64,000 bases of DNA from Neobacillus muris (GTDB lineage Bacteria > Bacillota > Bacilli > Bacillales > Cytobacillaceae). The notes under the pieces were generated by a model. That model saw only the letters and a list, made by a program, of their open reading frames with translations, did no database searches and was not told the origin of the DNA. Shown in pieces: positions 25,947 through 34,281 of this stretch; within the stretch, counting starts at the first letter, position 1; every line of letters starts with the position of its first letter. A program made the translations under genes and the position numbers. The stretch is taken from positions 1 through 64,000 of the forward strand of contig NZ_CALPDF010000016.1 in assembly GCF_943193175.1 (NCBI RefSeq). The letters are read 5' to 3'.

Positions 25947-25977
25947 GATTTTTTTTTACATGCTAATAATTTATAAG

Positions 25978-26015
25978 AATCTATCCTTTCGCAAAAAGAG
26001 GGATAGATTTTTTTT
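25978..26015 (+). terminator. Terminator of the MerR gene
   Basis: AATCTATCC (25978-25986) pairs with GGATAGATT (26001-26009), followed by a run of eight T. Confidence 0.9.
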
Positions 26016-26365
26016 AGGTAAATCATCCGGAAAAATGCAGTTTCCCCTTAATGCTCCGGAAATTTATTTGACAAATTTTAGTGGAACATATAGAGCGGCA
26101 TTATGCTGTACAAAAACGATGGGAGAAAATTATGTTCAGTTTTATAATCCTACTATGAATATGGAATATTATAAGTGATTTGTCCTTGAAAATAGCTTGC
26201 TTACGGCCATCCTGATGAAACAAATTATTTTGACATTACCAGCCGAAAGTCCAGGTCCAAACGGAGGAAATCGTTGGAGCGGAAGCGCCATAATGAAGTT
26301 AGAGACAATTTTTATTTGAGGAGTAAAAGCTGGATTACCATTGATTACTGTAGAAAGGCAAGCAT
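26016..26365. other. Intergenic region with probable coding debris
   Basis: About 350 bases without an intact gene. Short frames look protein-like, for example one ending TMGENYVQFYNPTMNMEYYK at 26178, but none has a ribosome binding site or a recognised family. It lies between the MerR terminator and a broken PAS-GGDEF gene, so decay is plausible. Confidence 0.4.
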
Positions 26366-26975
26366 ATGAACGAAATCTATAATATTAAAGAGCTCAACCA
26401 GATCGATTTATTTTTTGGATTATTCAATTCGATTTCTGACTTAGTCTATCTGACGAAGGTGGAAAAGGGGAACGAGCTGAGATACGTGCTGGCAAATAAA
26501 CCTGCAAGAGAGCTTTGGGGGGCAGCAGATGAGGACTTATTTGGGGAGCCTCTTAAGAAAATAATGGCTCAAGAAATATATAAAACCGTAGAAGTCAATT
26601 ACTTTAAAGCAATTAAGAAGAAGGAACCAATCACTTATGTGGAAAAGGTGCCTGTTACAGAGAAATTAGGGGACTTAAATAGAAAATTTGCGGGTTATTC
26701 CTTTCAATGGATGGAAGAATCATCGATGTTCTAGCTTCTTATGCGCCCATATATGATTTGGAGGGGGAATGGGAAGGCGGTGTAGCAGTCTATAAAGACA
26801 TTACGGAGCGGAAAATTTATGAGAAGCAGCTGAAACAGCTGGCTTTGAAAGATTTTTTAACGGGACTGCCAAATCGGGCTTTTTTCTACCAAAAATTAAA
26901 CGAGGAAATTGCGGCGGCGCAGGAAACGCAAAAATCCTTTGCCTTGTTATCCCTTGATCTCGATAAGTTTAAAAT
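26366..26975 (+). pseudogene. PAS-GGDEF protein, frameshifted and truncated
   Basis: The first 113 codons from ATG 26366 encode a PAS domain (VLANKPARELWGAADEDLFG, VEVNYFKAIKKKEPITY). At about 26705 the frame breaks: it stops at 26734, while the continuation lies in the frame from 26707 (DGRIIDVLASYAPIYDLEG, YKDITERKIYEKQL). A GGDEF (diguanylate cyclase) domain then starts with LKDFLTGLPNRAFFYQKL and SLDLDKFK. It ends abruptly at about 26975, where a terminator-like hairpin begins. The GGDEF active site itself is missing, so no cyclic di-GMP synthesis can be expected. Confidence 0.85.
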
Positions 26976-27028
26976 ATCTGGTGCCTGGCATCTCCGAATT
27001 GAAGGAGTCGGGCACCAGATGTTTTTTT
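26976..27028 (+). terminator. Terminator-like hairpin inside the GGDEF remnant
   Basis: ATCTGGTGCC (from 26976) pairs with GGCACCAGAT (to 27020); inside, CTCC pairs with GGAG. Seven T follow. The GGTGCC/GGCACC type recalls dispersed intergenic hairpins of Bacillus and coincides with the truncation point. Confidence 0.75.
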
Positions 27029-27046
27029 GGAATATTTTTATCTATC

Positions 27047-27096
27047 TTACAAATTATGACAAAAACAAAAGGTGATATATGTCATAATATTTGTAA
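27047..27096. repeat. Long inverted repeat upstream of the peptide ABC operon
   Basis: TTACAAATTATGACA (27047-27061) is repeated inverted as TGTCATAATATTTGTAA (27080-27096), with two extra bases in the right arm and 18 bases between. No T-run follows, so it is more likely an operator or mRNA structure than a terminator. It ends 64 bases before the first gene of the operon. Confidence 0.6.
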
Positions 27097-27160
27097 AATT
27101 AACTGTAGAATTGAAATTAGTTGGTTATGAAGTCTTAGAACGGATAAAGCAGGTGTAAAT

Positions 27161-28174
27161 ATGAGCCAAAAACCTATTCTGCAAATAAATGATCTAACAG
27201 TGTCGTTTCAGTCAGGAAAAGATTTTTTACCTGCAGTTGATGGGGTAAGTTTTGAATTAAATGAGGGTGAAATTCTTGGAATTGTCGGAGAATCAGGGAG
27301 TGGAAAAAGTGTCACTTCTTTGGCCATAATGGGGTTAATTCCTGCACCTCCGGGAAAAGTCGAGAAGGGTGAAATTCTTTTTGAAGGAAAAAATTTAACG
27401 AAGTTTACAGAAAGGGATTGGCGGAAAATCCGCGGCAATCAAATCTCCATGATCTTTCAAGAGCCAATGACCTCATTAAACCCATTGTTTACCATCGGAA
27501 ATCAACTGATGGAAGCAATCCGCCTGCATACCGATTTATCCAAGGAAGAAATGAAACTCCGAAGTCTTGAATTATTGAAACTGGTTGGCATTCCAAGAGC
27601 AGAAGGTATTCTGAAAGAATATCCCCACCAATTGTCTGGAGGGATGAGACAGAGGGTCATGATCGCCATGGCGATGGCCTGCAATCCAAGGGTGCTGATT
27701 GCGGACGAGCCTACAACGGCGCTGGATGTTACCATTCAGGCTCAGATATTGGCACTCATGCAAGAGTTAAATCAAAAAACTAATACTTCGATTATTCTCA
27801 TCACCCACGATTTAGGTGTTGTAGCCGAAATTTGCCAGCGTGTCGTCGTAATGTATGCGGGCCAAATCGTTGAACAAGGAGATGTGAGGACAATCTTAAA
27901 AGATCCGCATCATCCATATACGAAGGGACTGTTAAAGTCCGTGCCAGATTTAAGGGTCAAAAAAGATAGGCTATATAGTATCCCCGGAACGGTACCCGCG
28001 CCTGGAACCGTCAAGAATGGCTGCCGATTTGCGGCAAGATGCCAAGAAGTGTTCGGCAAATGCCACACGGAAGCTCCAGAATTATATAATTCGGAAAAAG
28101 CCGGACATGAAGTGCGCTGTTTCCTACATACATTGAAAGAGGAGAGTGAGCGGAATGTCGGAATTACTTCTTGA
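27161..28174 (+). CDS. Oligopeptide ABC transporter ATP-binding protein (OppD/DppD type)
   Basis: This 337-residue cytoplasmic ATPase of a peptide importer has Walker A GESGSGKSVTS, ABC signature LSGGMRQRVMIAMAMA and Walker B VLIADEPTTALDVT, then an H-loop in LITHDLGVVAE. The C-terminal oligopeptide/nickel transporter extension has the cysteine pattern C-x5-C...C-x6-C (NGCRFAARCQEVFGKCH) that holds an iron-sulphur cluster in this family. GCAGGTG lies eight bases before ATG 27161. It is first in a five-gene operon (ATPase, ATPase, binding protein, permease, permease) and overlaps the next gene by 20 bases. Confidence 0.93.
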   Translation: MSQKPILQINDLTVSFQSGKDFLPAVDGVSFELNEGEILGIVGESGSGKSVTSLAIMGLIPAPPGKVEKGEILFEGKNLTKFTERDWRKIRGNQISMIFQEPMTSLNPLFTIGNQLMEAIRLHTDLSKEEMKLRSLELLKLVGIPRAEGILKEYPHQLSGGMRQRVMIAMAMACNPRVLIADEPTTALDVTIQAQILALMQELNQKTNTSIILITHDLGVVAEICQRVVVMYAGQIVEQGDVRTILKDPHHPYTKGLLKSVPDLRVKKDRLYSIPGTVPAPGTVKNGCRFAARCQEVFGKCHTEAPELYNSEKAGHEVRCFLHTLKEESERNVGITS

Positions 28175-29123
28175 AGTGAACGGCCTGAAAAAATACTTTC
28201 CTATCACTGGCGGGATATTTGGAAGAAAACTCGGTGAGGTCAAAGCGGTAGATGATGTATCTTTTTATGTAAAAAAAGGGGAAACATTAGGGATTGTCGG
28301 GGAAAGCGGCTGTGGCAAATCAACCACAGGAAGGCTGCTAATGCGTTTAATAGAAGCAAGTGACGGAAGAATCATGTTTGAAGATCAGGAAATTAACAAA
28401 ATGTCAAAAGCAGAATTAAGAAGAGTCCGCCGTGATGTTCAAATGGTCTTTCAAGATCCCTATGCTTCACTGAACCCGAGGAACTCTGTCGAACAAATTC
28501 TGGAAGAGCCGCTGATTGTCCATGGAATCGGAACAAAGGAAGAACGGAAAAAACGGGTAAAGGAAATGCTTGAGGTGGTGGGGTTAAGCAGCTGCCATGC
28601 CAAACGGTATCCGCATCAATTCAGCGGCGGACAGCGCCAGAGGATCGGAATTGCCAGAGCATTGATGACCAAGCCCAAATTGATTATTGCTGATGAACCG
28701 GTTTCAGCACTCGATGTTTCCATTCAGGCACAGGTGCTAAATTTGATGAAGGACATTCAAAGGGAGTTTGATCTGACCTACATATTTATCGCCCATGATT
28801 TAGGGGTTGTCCGGCATATTAGTGACCGTGTCGGTGTGATGTATTTAGGCAGGTTAATAGAGCTCGCGGACAGTGAAGAAATCTATGAAAATCCTCTGCA
28901 TCCCTATACAAAAGCGCTGCTATCAGCCGTGCCAATACCAGATCCGGATTTAAAAAAACAAACTAGTTTAATAGAAGGAGAGCTGCCAAGCCCGGCAAAT
29001 CCACCTTCAGGCTGTGCCTTTCATACGAGATGCAAAGAGTGCATGGATATATGCAAAACGGAGAGACCGATCGAGCATAATCTCAATGGTCATTATGCTG
29101 CCTGTCATTTATATAACAAATAA
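28155..29123 (+). CDS. Oligopeptide ABC transporter ATP-binding protein (OppF/DppF type)
   Basis: This 322-residue second ATPase forms a heterodimer with the preceding one. Visible motifs are Walker A GESGCGKSTTGRLLM, Q-loop VFQDPYASLNPR, signature FSGGQRQRIGIARALM, Walker B LIIADEPVSALDVS and FIAHDLGVV. A cysteine-bearing tail, CAFHTRCKECMDIC, follows. ATG 28155 is preceded by GGAGAG at eight bases, inside the end of the upstream gene. This coupling is usual for subunits needed in equal amounts. Confidence 0.93.
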   Translation: MSELLLEVNGLKKYFPITGGIFGRKLGEVKAVDDVSFYVKKGETLGIVGESGCGKSTTGRLLMRLIEASDGRIMFEDQEINKMSKAELRRVRRDVQMVFQDPYASLNPRNSVEQILEEPLIVHGIGTKEERKKRVKEMLEVVGLSSCHAKRYPHQFSGGQRQRIGIARALMTKPKLIIADEPVSALDVSIQAQVLNLMKDIQREFDLTYIFIAHDLGVVRHISDRVGVMYLGRLIELADSEEIYENPLHPYTKALLSAVPIPDPDLKKQTSLIEGELPSPANPPSGCAFHTRCKECMDICKTERPIEHNLNGHYAACHLYNK

Positions 29124-29175
29124 TAGGCAGCAATTATGATAAACAAACAAAAATTTAGGGGGTATTTGAGCGCTT

Positions 29176-30789
29176 ATGAAGAAGAAGTCATTTAAAATGC
29201 TGTTGATTGCCTTGCTAGCTATCAGCATGTTTCTCGCCGGCTGCAGCGGCAAGTCTAGTGAAACATCCGGTGAGAAGGATTCGGGATCAGACAGCGGTTC
29301 AAAAAAAGATACGCTTGTTTATGGCCGAGGCGGGGATTCTACTTCACTTGATCCTATTACCACCACAGAGGGGGAAGCCTTTAAGGTTACAGAAAATATT
29401 TTTGAAACACTAGTCTCGTATGGTGACCAGGATACAACCATTCATCCAGGACTTGCTGAAAAATGGGATGTAAGCGAGGATGGTTTAACATATACTTTTC
29501 ATCTTCGCCAAGGGGTTAAATTTCATGACGGCACTGATTTCAATGCAGCAGCTGTCGTATTTAACTTCGAGCGCTGGATGAACGGCGATGAAGAGAAATT
29601 CCCTTATTACACCATGTTTGGCGGTTATAAAAATGATGAAGGCCACGTGATCAGTGAAGTAAAGGCAGTAGATGAATATACGGTCCAATTTGTTTTAAAA
29701 CGGCCGCAGGCACCGTTCCTAAAGAACTTGGCCATGTCTCCATTTGGGATTGCGAGCCCTGCTGCGGTTGAAAAGTACGGTGATGATTTCAGAAGCAATC
29801 CGGTTGGAACCGGCCCATTCAAATTCGTTGAATGGAAGCAGAACGATACGATTACCCTTGAAAAGAACGCTGACTATTGGCAAGAGGGACTGCCAAAGCT
29901 AAACAAAGTCATTTTCCGTGTTATTCCTGAAAATACGGCACGTCTTAACGCTTTGGTAAACGGGGAAATTGACATCATGGACGGCTTGAACAATTCTGAT
30001 GAGGACACAGTCTTAGCTAATGACCAATTGCAAGTGATTGAACGTCCATCCATGAACGTTGGGTATATTGGCATGACAACTACCCGAAAACCATTTGATA
30101 ACAAACTAGTCCGTCAGGCGATGAACTACGCCATTGATAAAAAGGCTATCATTGACGCTTTCTATGGCGGAAAAGCGGAACCGGCTGTCAATCCAATGCC
30201 TCCTTCTATCGAAGGCTATAACGATGCTATTAAAGATTATCCCTATGATTTAGAAAAGGCAAAAGAATTGTTGAAAGAAGCAGGGTACGAAAAAGGCTTT
30301 GAAATCGATTTGTGGGCAATGCCTGTCGCCCGTCCATACATGCCTGAGGCCCAAAAGGTGGCTGAGGTTATTCAAGATAGCTTAAGCAAAATTGGTGTGA
30401 AAGCCAAAATTCAGTCAGTGGAATGGGCTACGTATTTAGATAAAGCGGCAAAAGGCGAGTTTGACATGTTTATGTTGGGCTGGACAGGTGATAACGGGGA
30501 TCCTGACAACTTCCTATATACGCTGTTAGACAAAGACAGCATTGGAAGCAATAACTACTCGTATTACAGCAATGACGAGCTTCATGATATTTTGATCGAA
30601 GCCCAGACGGAAACAGAACAGGCAAAACGTAATGAGTTATATAAGAAAGCTCAAGAAATCATCAAAGAAGATGCTCCATGGGTTCCGCTTGTTCACTCAA
30701 CACCATTATTGGCAGCCTCTAAAGATGTGGCCAATTATCTGCCGCATCCAACAGGCTCTGAAGCCGTGACCAATGTGGAGTTTAAATAA
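29176..30789 (+). CDS. Peptide ABC transporter substrate-binding lipoprotein
   Basis: This 537-residue SBP_bac_5 family protein captures the substrate outside the membrane. A lipoprotein signal peptide ends in the lipobox LAGC (Cys23), followed by a Ser/Gly/Asp-rich linker (residues 24-45). The mature part shows TEGEAFKVTENIFETLVSYG, LRQGVKFHDGT and GTGPFKFVEW, typical of DppA/OppA-like proteins. Whether it prefers dipeptides, longer peptides or haem cannot be read here. A GGGGG site lies about ten bases before ATG 29176. A hairpin with a T-tail follows the gene, which would make this subunit more abundant than the permeases. Confidence 0.93.
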   Translation: MKKKSFKMLLIALLAISMFLAGCSGKSSETSGEKDSGSDSGSKKDTLVYGRGGDSTSLDPITTTEGEAFKVTENIFETLVSYGDQDTTIHPGLAEKWDVSEDGLTYTFHLRQGVKFHDGTDFNAAAVVFNFERWMNGDEEKFPYYTMFGGYKNDEGHVISEVKAVDEYTVQFVLKRPQAPFLKNLAMSPFGIASPAAVEKYGDDFRSNPVGTGPFKFVEWKQNDTITLEKNADYWQEGLPKLNKVIFRVIPENTARLNALVNGEIDIMDGLNNSDEDTVLANDQLQVIERPSMNVGYIGMTTTRKPFDNKLVRQAMNYAIDKKAIIDAFYGGKAEPAVNPMPPSIEGYNDAIKDYPYDLEKAKELLKEAGYEKGFEIDLWAMPVARPYMPEAQKVAEVIQDSLSKIGVKAKIQSVEWATYLDKAAKGEFDMFMLGWTGDNGDPDNFLYTLLDKDSIGSNNYSYYSNDELHDILIEAQTETEQAKRNELYKKAQEIIKEDAPWVPLVHSTPLLAASKDVANYLPHPTGSEAVTNVEFK

Positions 30790-30801
30790 TCAGGGAACAT
30801 G

Positions 30802-30830
30802 GGGGAGGGAGCTTTTGCCTCCCTTTTGTT
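30802..30830 (+). terminator. Intra-operon attenuator hairpin
   Basis: GGGAGG (30803-30808) pairs with CCTCCC (30818-30823), followed by TTTTGTT. It lies between the binding-protein and permease genes, where partial termination is common. Confidence 0.65.
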
Positions 30831-30850
30831 AACATGAAAGGGTGAGAAGG

Positions 30851-31858
30851 TTGCTTGCATATACAGCCCGACGTATTTTATCGCTATTTCCTGTTTTAAT
30901 TGGGATGACGCTTGTTGTTTTTGCTATCATTCACGCCATTCCTGGCAACCCTGCACAGATGATTCTTGGACAAAGAGCTACCAAAGAGGCCATCGCAGAA
31001 GTAACTAGACAATTAGGTTTGGACAAGCCCTGGTACATACAATATTTTGATTATGTTAATTCCTTGCTTCATGGTGATTTAGGGACGTCCCTAAGGACCA
31101 GAGGGCCGATTAATGAGGAAATCTGGCCATTTTTAGCTGCAACGATGGAATTGACTATTGCTGCCATGCTGATTGCTGTCATCATTGGGGTCAATGCCGG
31201 GATTATTAGCGCTTGGTTTTCAAAGTCCTGGTTTGATTATACTGCCATGGTTTTGGCCCTGATTGGAGTTTCGATGCCGATATTTTGGCTGGGATTAATG
31301 GAGCAATGGGCATTTTCTATTGAACTAGGCTGGCTGCCGACAACAGGGAGAGAGGATGTCCGTAATCCCGTATCGGCCATTACTAACCTGTACTTAATTG
31401 ATACCTTGCTGCAGGGCAGGTTTGATCAATTTGGCACCGTGCTGCAGCATATAGTTATGCCAAGTTTAGCATTAGCGACCATTCCGATGGCAATTATCGC
31501 CAGAATGACCCGGGCCGCGATGCTGGAGGTCATGAAATCTGATTACATTCGAACCGCTAGAGCCAAGGGACTTGGAATGTTTTGGGTGGTTTATAAGCAT
31601 TCCTTGAAAAATGCGGTTATTCCTGTTCTAACTGTCATTGGCCTTCAGGCCGGCTTATTATTGGGCGGGGCCATTTTAACGGAAACCATATTTGGCTGGC
31701 CGGGAATTGGCCGCTACTTATATGACGCCATTGCCTACCGTGATTATCCGGTTATTCAATCCGGGATATTGGTGATTGCTGCTATCTTTGTACTGATCAA
31801 TTTAATCGTGGATCTATTATATGTGTTTATAGATCCTAGAATTAAGTATACGAATTAA
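30851..31858 (+). CDS. Peptide ABC transporter permease (OppB/DppB type)
   Basis: This membrane component of about 335 residues has six helices. It has the family start (ARRILSLFPVLIGMTLVVFAI, then IHAIPGNPA), a conserved periplasmic LGLDKPWYIQYFDYV and the cytoplasmic EAA loop RTARAKGLGMFWVVYKHSLK that docks on the ATPases. Translation probably starts at TTG 30851, eight bases after AAAGGG. GTG 30842, nine bases upstream in frame, lies inside that site. It is followed 14 bases later by the second permease. Confidence 0.9.
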   Translation: MLAYTARRILSLFPVLIGMTLVVFAIIHAIPGNPAQMILGQRATKEAIAEVTRQLGLDKPWYIQYFDYVNSLLHGDLGTSLRTRGPINEEIWPFLAATMELTIAAMLIAVIIGVNAGIISAWFSKSWFDYTAMVLALIGVSMPIFWLGLMEQWAFSIELGWLPTTGREDVRNPVSAITNLYLIDTLLQGRFDQFGTVLQHIVMPSLALATIPMAIIARMTRAAMLEVMKSDYIRTARAKGLGMFWVVYKHSLKNAVIPVLTVIGLQAGLLLGGAILTETIFGWPGIGRYLYDAIAYRDYPVIQSGILVIAAIFVLINLIVDLLYVFIDPRIKYTN

Positions 31859-31872
31859 AGGAGGGAGTAATA

Positions 31873-32772
31873 GTGGCAGAACTGGTAAAAAATCCAGCTG
31901 AAATGACAGCGCCCCCCCTTGATGAAAATTCAGTATCTCCTTGGAGAGAGGCTTGGAAATCCTTTTACAAAAACCGAATGGCCCTGGCTGGTTTAGTGAT
32001 TGTTGTGATCTTTATCCTCCTTGCTCTTATCGCTCCTGTTCTTGCTCCATATAGCTTTAAGGAGCAGGTATTAACAGAGCGGATGCAGGCGCCTTCCGGC
32101 AAGCATTGGTTTGGGACAGATGATTTTGGGCGTGACATATTTTCACGGGTCATTTATGGGGCGAGAATTTCTTTATGGGTAGGATTTTTTTCGGTGTTAG
32201 GATCAGTCATCGTTGGGACCATGCTGGGTATTATTGCTGGCTACTATGGACGTTGGGTAGATGGCTTTATTTCAAGAATTTTTGATATTATGCTTGCCTT
32301 TCCAAGTATCCTTCTGGCCATAGCGGTTGTGGCAATTTTAGGACCTTCGCTGCGAAATGCCCTGATTGCAATTGCGGTGGTCAATATTCCGAATTTTGGG
32401 CGGCTCGTCCGCTCTAAAGTGCTTAGTGTCAAGCAGGAAGAATATATCATGGCTGCCAGAGCGATTGGAATGAAGGATTCACGCATTTTATTAAGGCATA
32501 TTTTGCCAAATAGCATTTCTCCAGTCATTGTTCAGGCAACCTTGGCTATCGCTACAGCCATCATTGAAGCGGCTGCCCTCGGATTTCTGGGGATGGGTGC
32601 TCAGGCACCGACACCAGAATGGGGAAAAATGCTGTCAGATTCGAAAAATTATTTAGTGCAGGCTCCTTGGACATTGTTTTTTCCTGGTATCGCTATTATG
32701 CTGACGGTTCTGGGATTTAACTTAATGGGAGACGGTTTGCGTGATGTCCTTGACCCAAAAATGAAGCAATAA
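31873..32772 (+). CDS. Peptide ABC transporter permease (OppC/DppC type)
   Basis: This 299-residue second permease completes the channel. The N-terminal cytoplasmic stretch contains SPWREAWKSFYKNRMALAG, followed by the first helix. GTDDFGRDIFSRVIYGAR is the family signature between helices 1 and 2. The EAA loop AARAIGMKDSRILLRHILPN and the ending ALGFLGMGAQAPTPEWG are conserved. The start is GTG 31873 with AAGGAGGG six bases upstream. It is the last gene of the operon, and a terminator follows. Confidence 0.93.
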   Translation: MAELVKNPAEMTAPPLDENSVSPWREAWKSFYKNRMALAGLVIVVIFILLALIAPVLAPYSFKEQVLTERMQAPSGKHWFGTDDFGRDIFSRVIYGARISLWVGFFSVLGSVIVGTMLGIIAGYYGRWVDGFISRIFDIMLAFPSILLAIAVVAILGPSLRNALIAIAVVNIPNFGRLVRSKVLSVKQEEYIMAARAIGMKDSRILLRHILPNSISPVIVQATLAIATAIIEAAALGFLGMGAQAPTPEWGKMLSDSKNYLVQAPWTLFFPGIAIMLTVLGFNLMGDGLRDVLDPKMKQ

Positions 32773-32775
32773 AGG

Positions 32776-32805
32776 AAGAGGTTCGTTTCGAGTCTCTTTT
32801 CTATT
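32776..32805 (+). terminator. Terminator of the peptide ABC operon
   Basis: AAGAGGTTCG pairs with CGAGTCTCTT across TTT with two G-U pairs, followed by TTCTATT. Confidence 0.7.
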
Positions 32806-32908
32806 AATCAAACATAAATATGGCAGAATATTTACTAAACGCAGCTGTTATTATAATATTAATCTATCCTATTTTATGTTTGAAATGCTAATAACAGGTG
32901 GGAATACA

Positions 32909-33430
32909 TTGAAAAATATAACAGATAAAAATCTTGTCTTTATTGGGTTTATGGGTGCTGGAAAAACTACTGTCGGCCAGCTTGTTGCCAAAAAACTAAA
33001 CCGTGAGTTTATCGATATAGATGAAGGAATTGAAAAAGAATTTCATCTGTCTGTCTCACAAATATTTAAAGAGTATGGGGAAGCGGCTTTCAGGGAAAGA
33101 GAAAAAAGGCTGATTGCTGAATTAAGCAAGCAAAAAAATCTGGTTCTTTCACCTGGCGGCGGGGCGTTCCTTCAAGAAGAAGTGAGAAATGCTTGCTTGT
33201 CCAGCTGCCTTGTCATTTATTTGGATATCTCATTTGCAAACTGGAAGGACAGAGTATCATTGTTAATGGATACACGTCCCATTTTACAAAACAAAACCTT
33301 TAAGGAAATGGAAGAGCTTTATAATAGCAGACAAGCCATGTATGCGAATCATCATATAAAAATTAATATCGATGACAAGGCTCCAGAAGAGATTGCCAAT
33401 CTAATTATTGAAAAACTGCCCTTAAAGTAG
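32909..33430 (+). CDS. aroK: Shikimate kinase
   Basis: This 173-residue enzyme phosphorylates shikimate at the 3-hydroxyl in the pathway to chorismate. Walker A is GFMGAGKTTVGQ, the shikimate-binding DID motif lies in FIDIDEGIE, then AAFREREKRL, the SPGGG motif and RPIL of the lid region. TTG 32909 is chosen: AGGTGGG stands six bases upstream and the resulting length suits the family, while ATG 32876 lacks a site. aroD follows 27 bases later, so the two make a small shikimate operon. Confidence 0.92.
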   Translation: MKNITDKNLVFIGFMGAGKTTVGQLVAKKLNREFIDIDEGIEKEFHLSVSQIFKEYGEAAFREREKRLIAELSKQKNLVLSPGGGAFLQEEVRNACLSSCLVIYLDISFANWKDRVSLLMDTRPILQNKTFKEMEELYNSRQAMYANHHIKINIDDKAPEEIANLIIEKLPLK

Positions 33431-33457
33431 AAAATGATCGTAGATGGGGGAAAAAAG

Positions 33458-34222
33458 GTGAAAAGAACAAAAACGGTTAGAGGGGTCACGATTGGAGAAG
33501 GAATTCCGAAAATATGTGTTTCTCTTGTGGGGCAAACATTACAGGAAATAATAGAGGAAGCCATTAATCTAAAGACTTTAGAAGTTGATTTGGTGGAATG
33601 GCGTTCGGACTTTTTTGAACAGGTTGAGGATATAGCTGCTGTCAAAAGTGCTCTTGAGCAAATTCGTTCTATTCTGTTCGATATCCCGCTTATTTTTACC
33701 TTCAGAAGTGCAGTGGAAGGTGGGAATAAGGAGATTGGCAAAGAATACTACTTCCAATTAAACAAAGGGATTGCCGAAACGGGCTGGGCTGATTTAATTG
33801 ATGTGGAATTAATGAATCATGAACAGCAAGTCAAGGCACTTATCCAATTTGCTCATCAGCAGGGCGTTTTAGTGATTGTTTCCAATCATGATTTTATCAA
33901 AACGCCTTCAAAAGAGGAAATCATTTCAAGATTACGGAAAGCGCAGGACATAGGCGGGGATTTGCCAAAGATTGCTGTGATGCCTAATACCAGCGACGAT
34001 GTGCTTACCTTGTTAGCTGCGAGCAGTGCCATGTCAGAAATGTATGCTGATAGACCATTTATTACCATTTCAATGGGGGGAAAAGGAACCATCAGCCGTC
34101 TATCAGGGGAAGTTTTTGGTTCAGCCATTACATTTGCTGCAGCCAAAGCTGCATCCGCCCCAGGACAAATACCAGTTAGTGTCTTACGAAATATTTTAAA
34201 GCTCTTGCATTCTAATCCATAA
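33458..34222 (+). CDS. aroD: Type I 3-dehydroquinate dehydratase
   Basis: This 254-residue Schiff-base enzyme converts 3-dehydroquinate to 3-dehydroshikimate. The substrate-binding start PKICVSLVG and DLVEWRSDFF (Glu and Arg) are visible. The general base His lies in VIVSNHDF and the Schiff-base Lys in KIAVMPNT. SMGGKG and APGQI close the active site. GTG 33458 is preferred, with GATGGGGG about seven bases upstream and a normal family length; the in-frame ATG 33434 adds eight residues. The stop codon touches the long palindromic terminator. Confidence 0.93.
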   Translation: MKRTKTVRGVTIGEGIPKICVSLVGQTLQEIIEEAINLKTLEVDLVEWRSDFFEQVEDIAAVKSALEQIRSILFDIPLIFTFRSAVEGGNKEIGKEYYFQLNKGIAETGWADLIDVELMNHEQQVKALIQFAHQQGVLVIVSNHDFIKTPSKEEIISRLRKAQDIGGDLPKIAVMPNTSDDVLTLLAASSAMSEMYADRPFITISMGGKGTISRLSGEVFGSAITFAAAKAASAPGQIPVSVLRNILKLLHSNP

Positions 34223-34278
34223 ATACAAAAAGGAATAAAAGGGTGAGCCAGGCTCACCCTTTTATTCCTTTTTGTATT
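34222..34278. terminator. 57-base perfect palindrome, bidirectional terminator
   Basis: Arms of 28 bases (34222-34249 and 34251-34278) are exact reverse complements around a single A. The outer part AATACAAAAAGG / CCTTTTTGTATT gives T-runs on both strands. It separates aroD from the convergent HupE/UreJ gene. Confidence 0.9.
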
Positions 34279-34281
34279 CAA

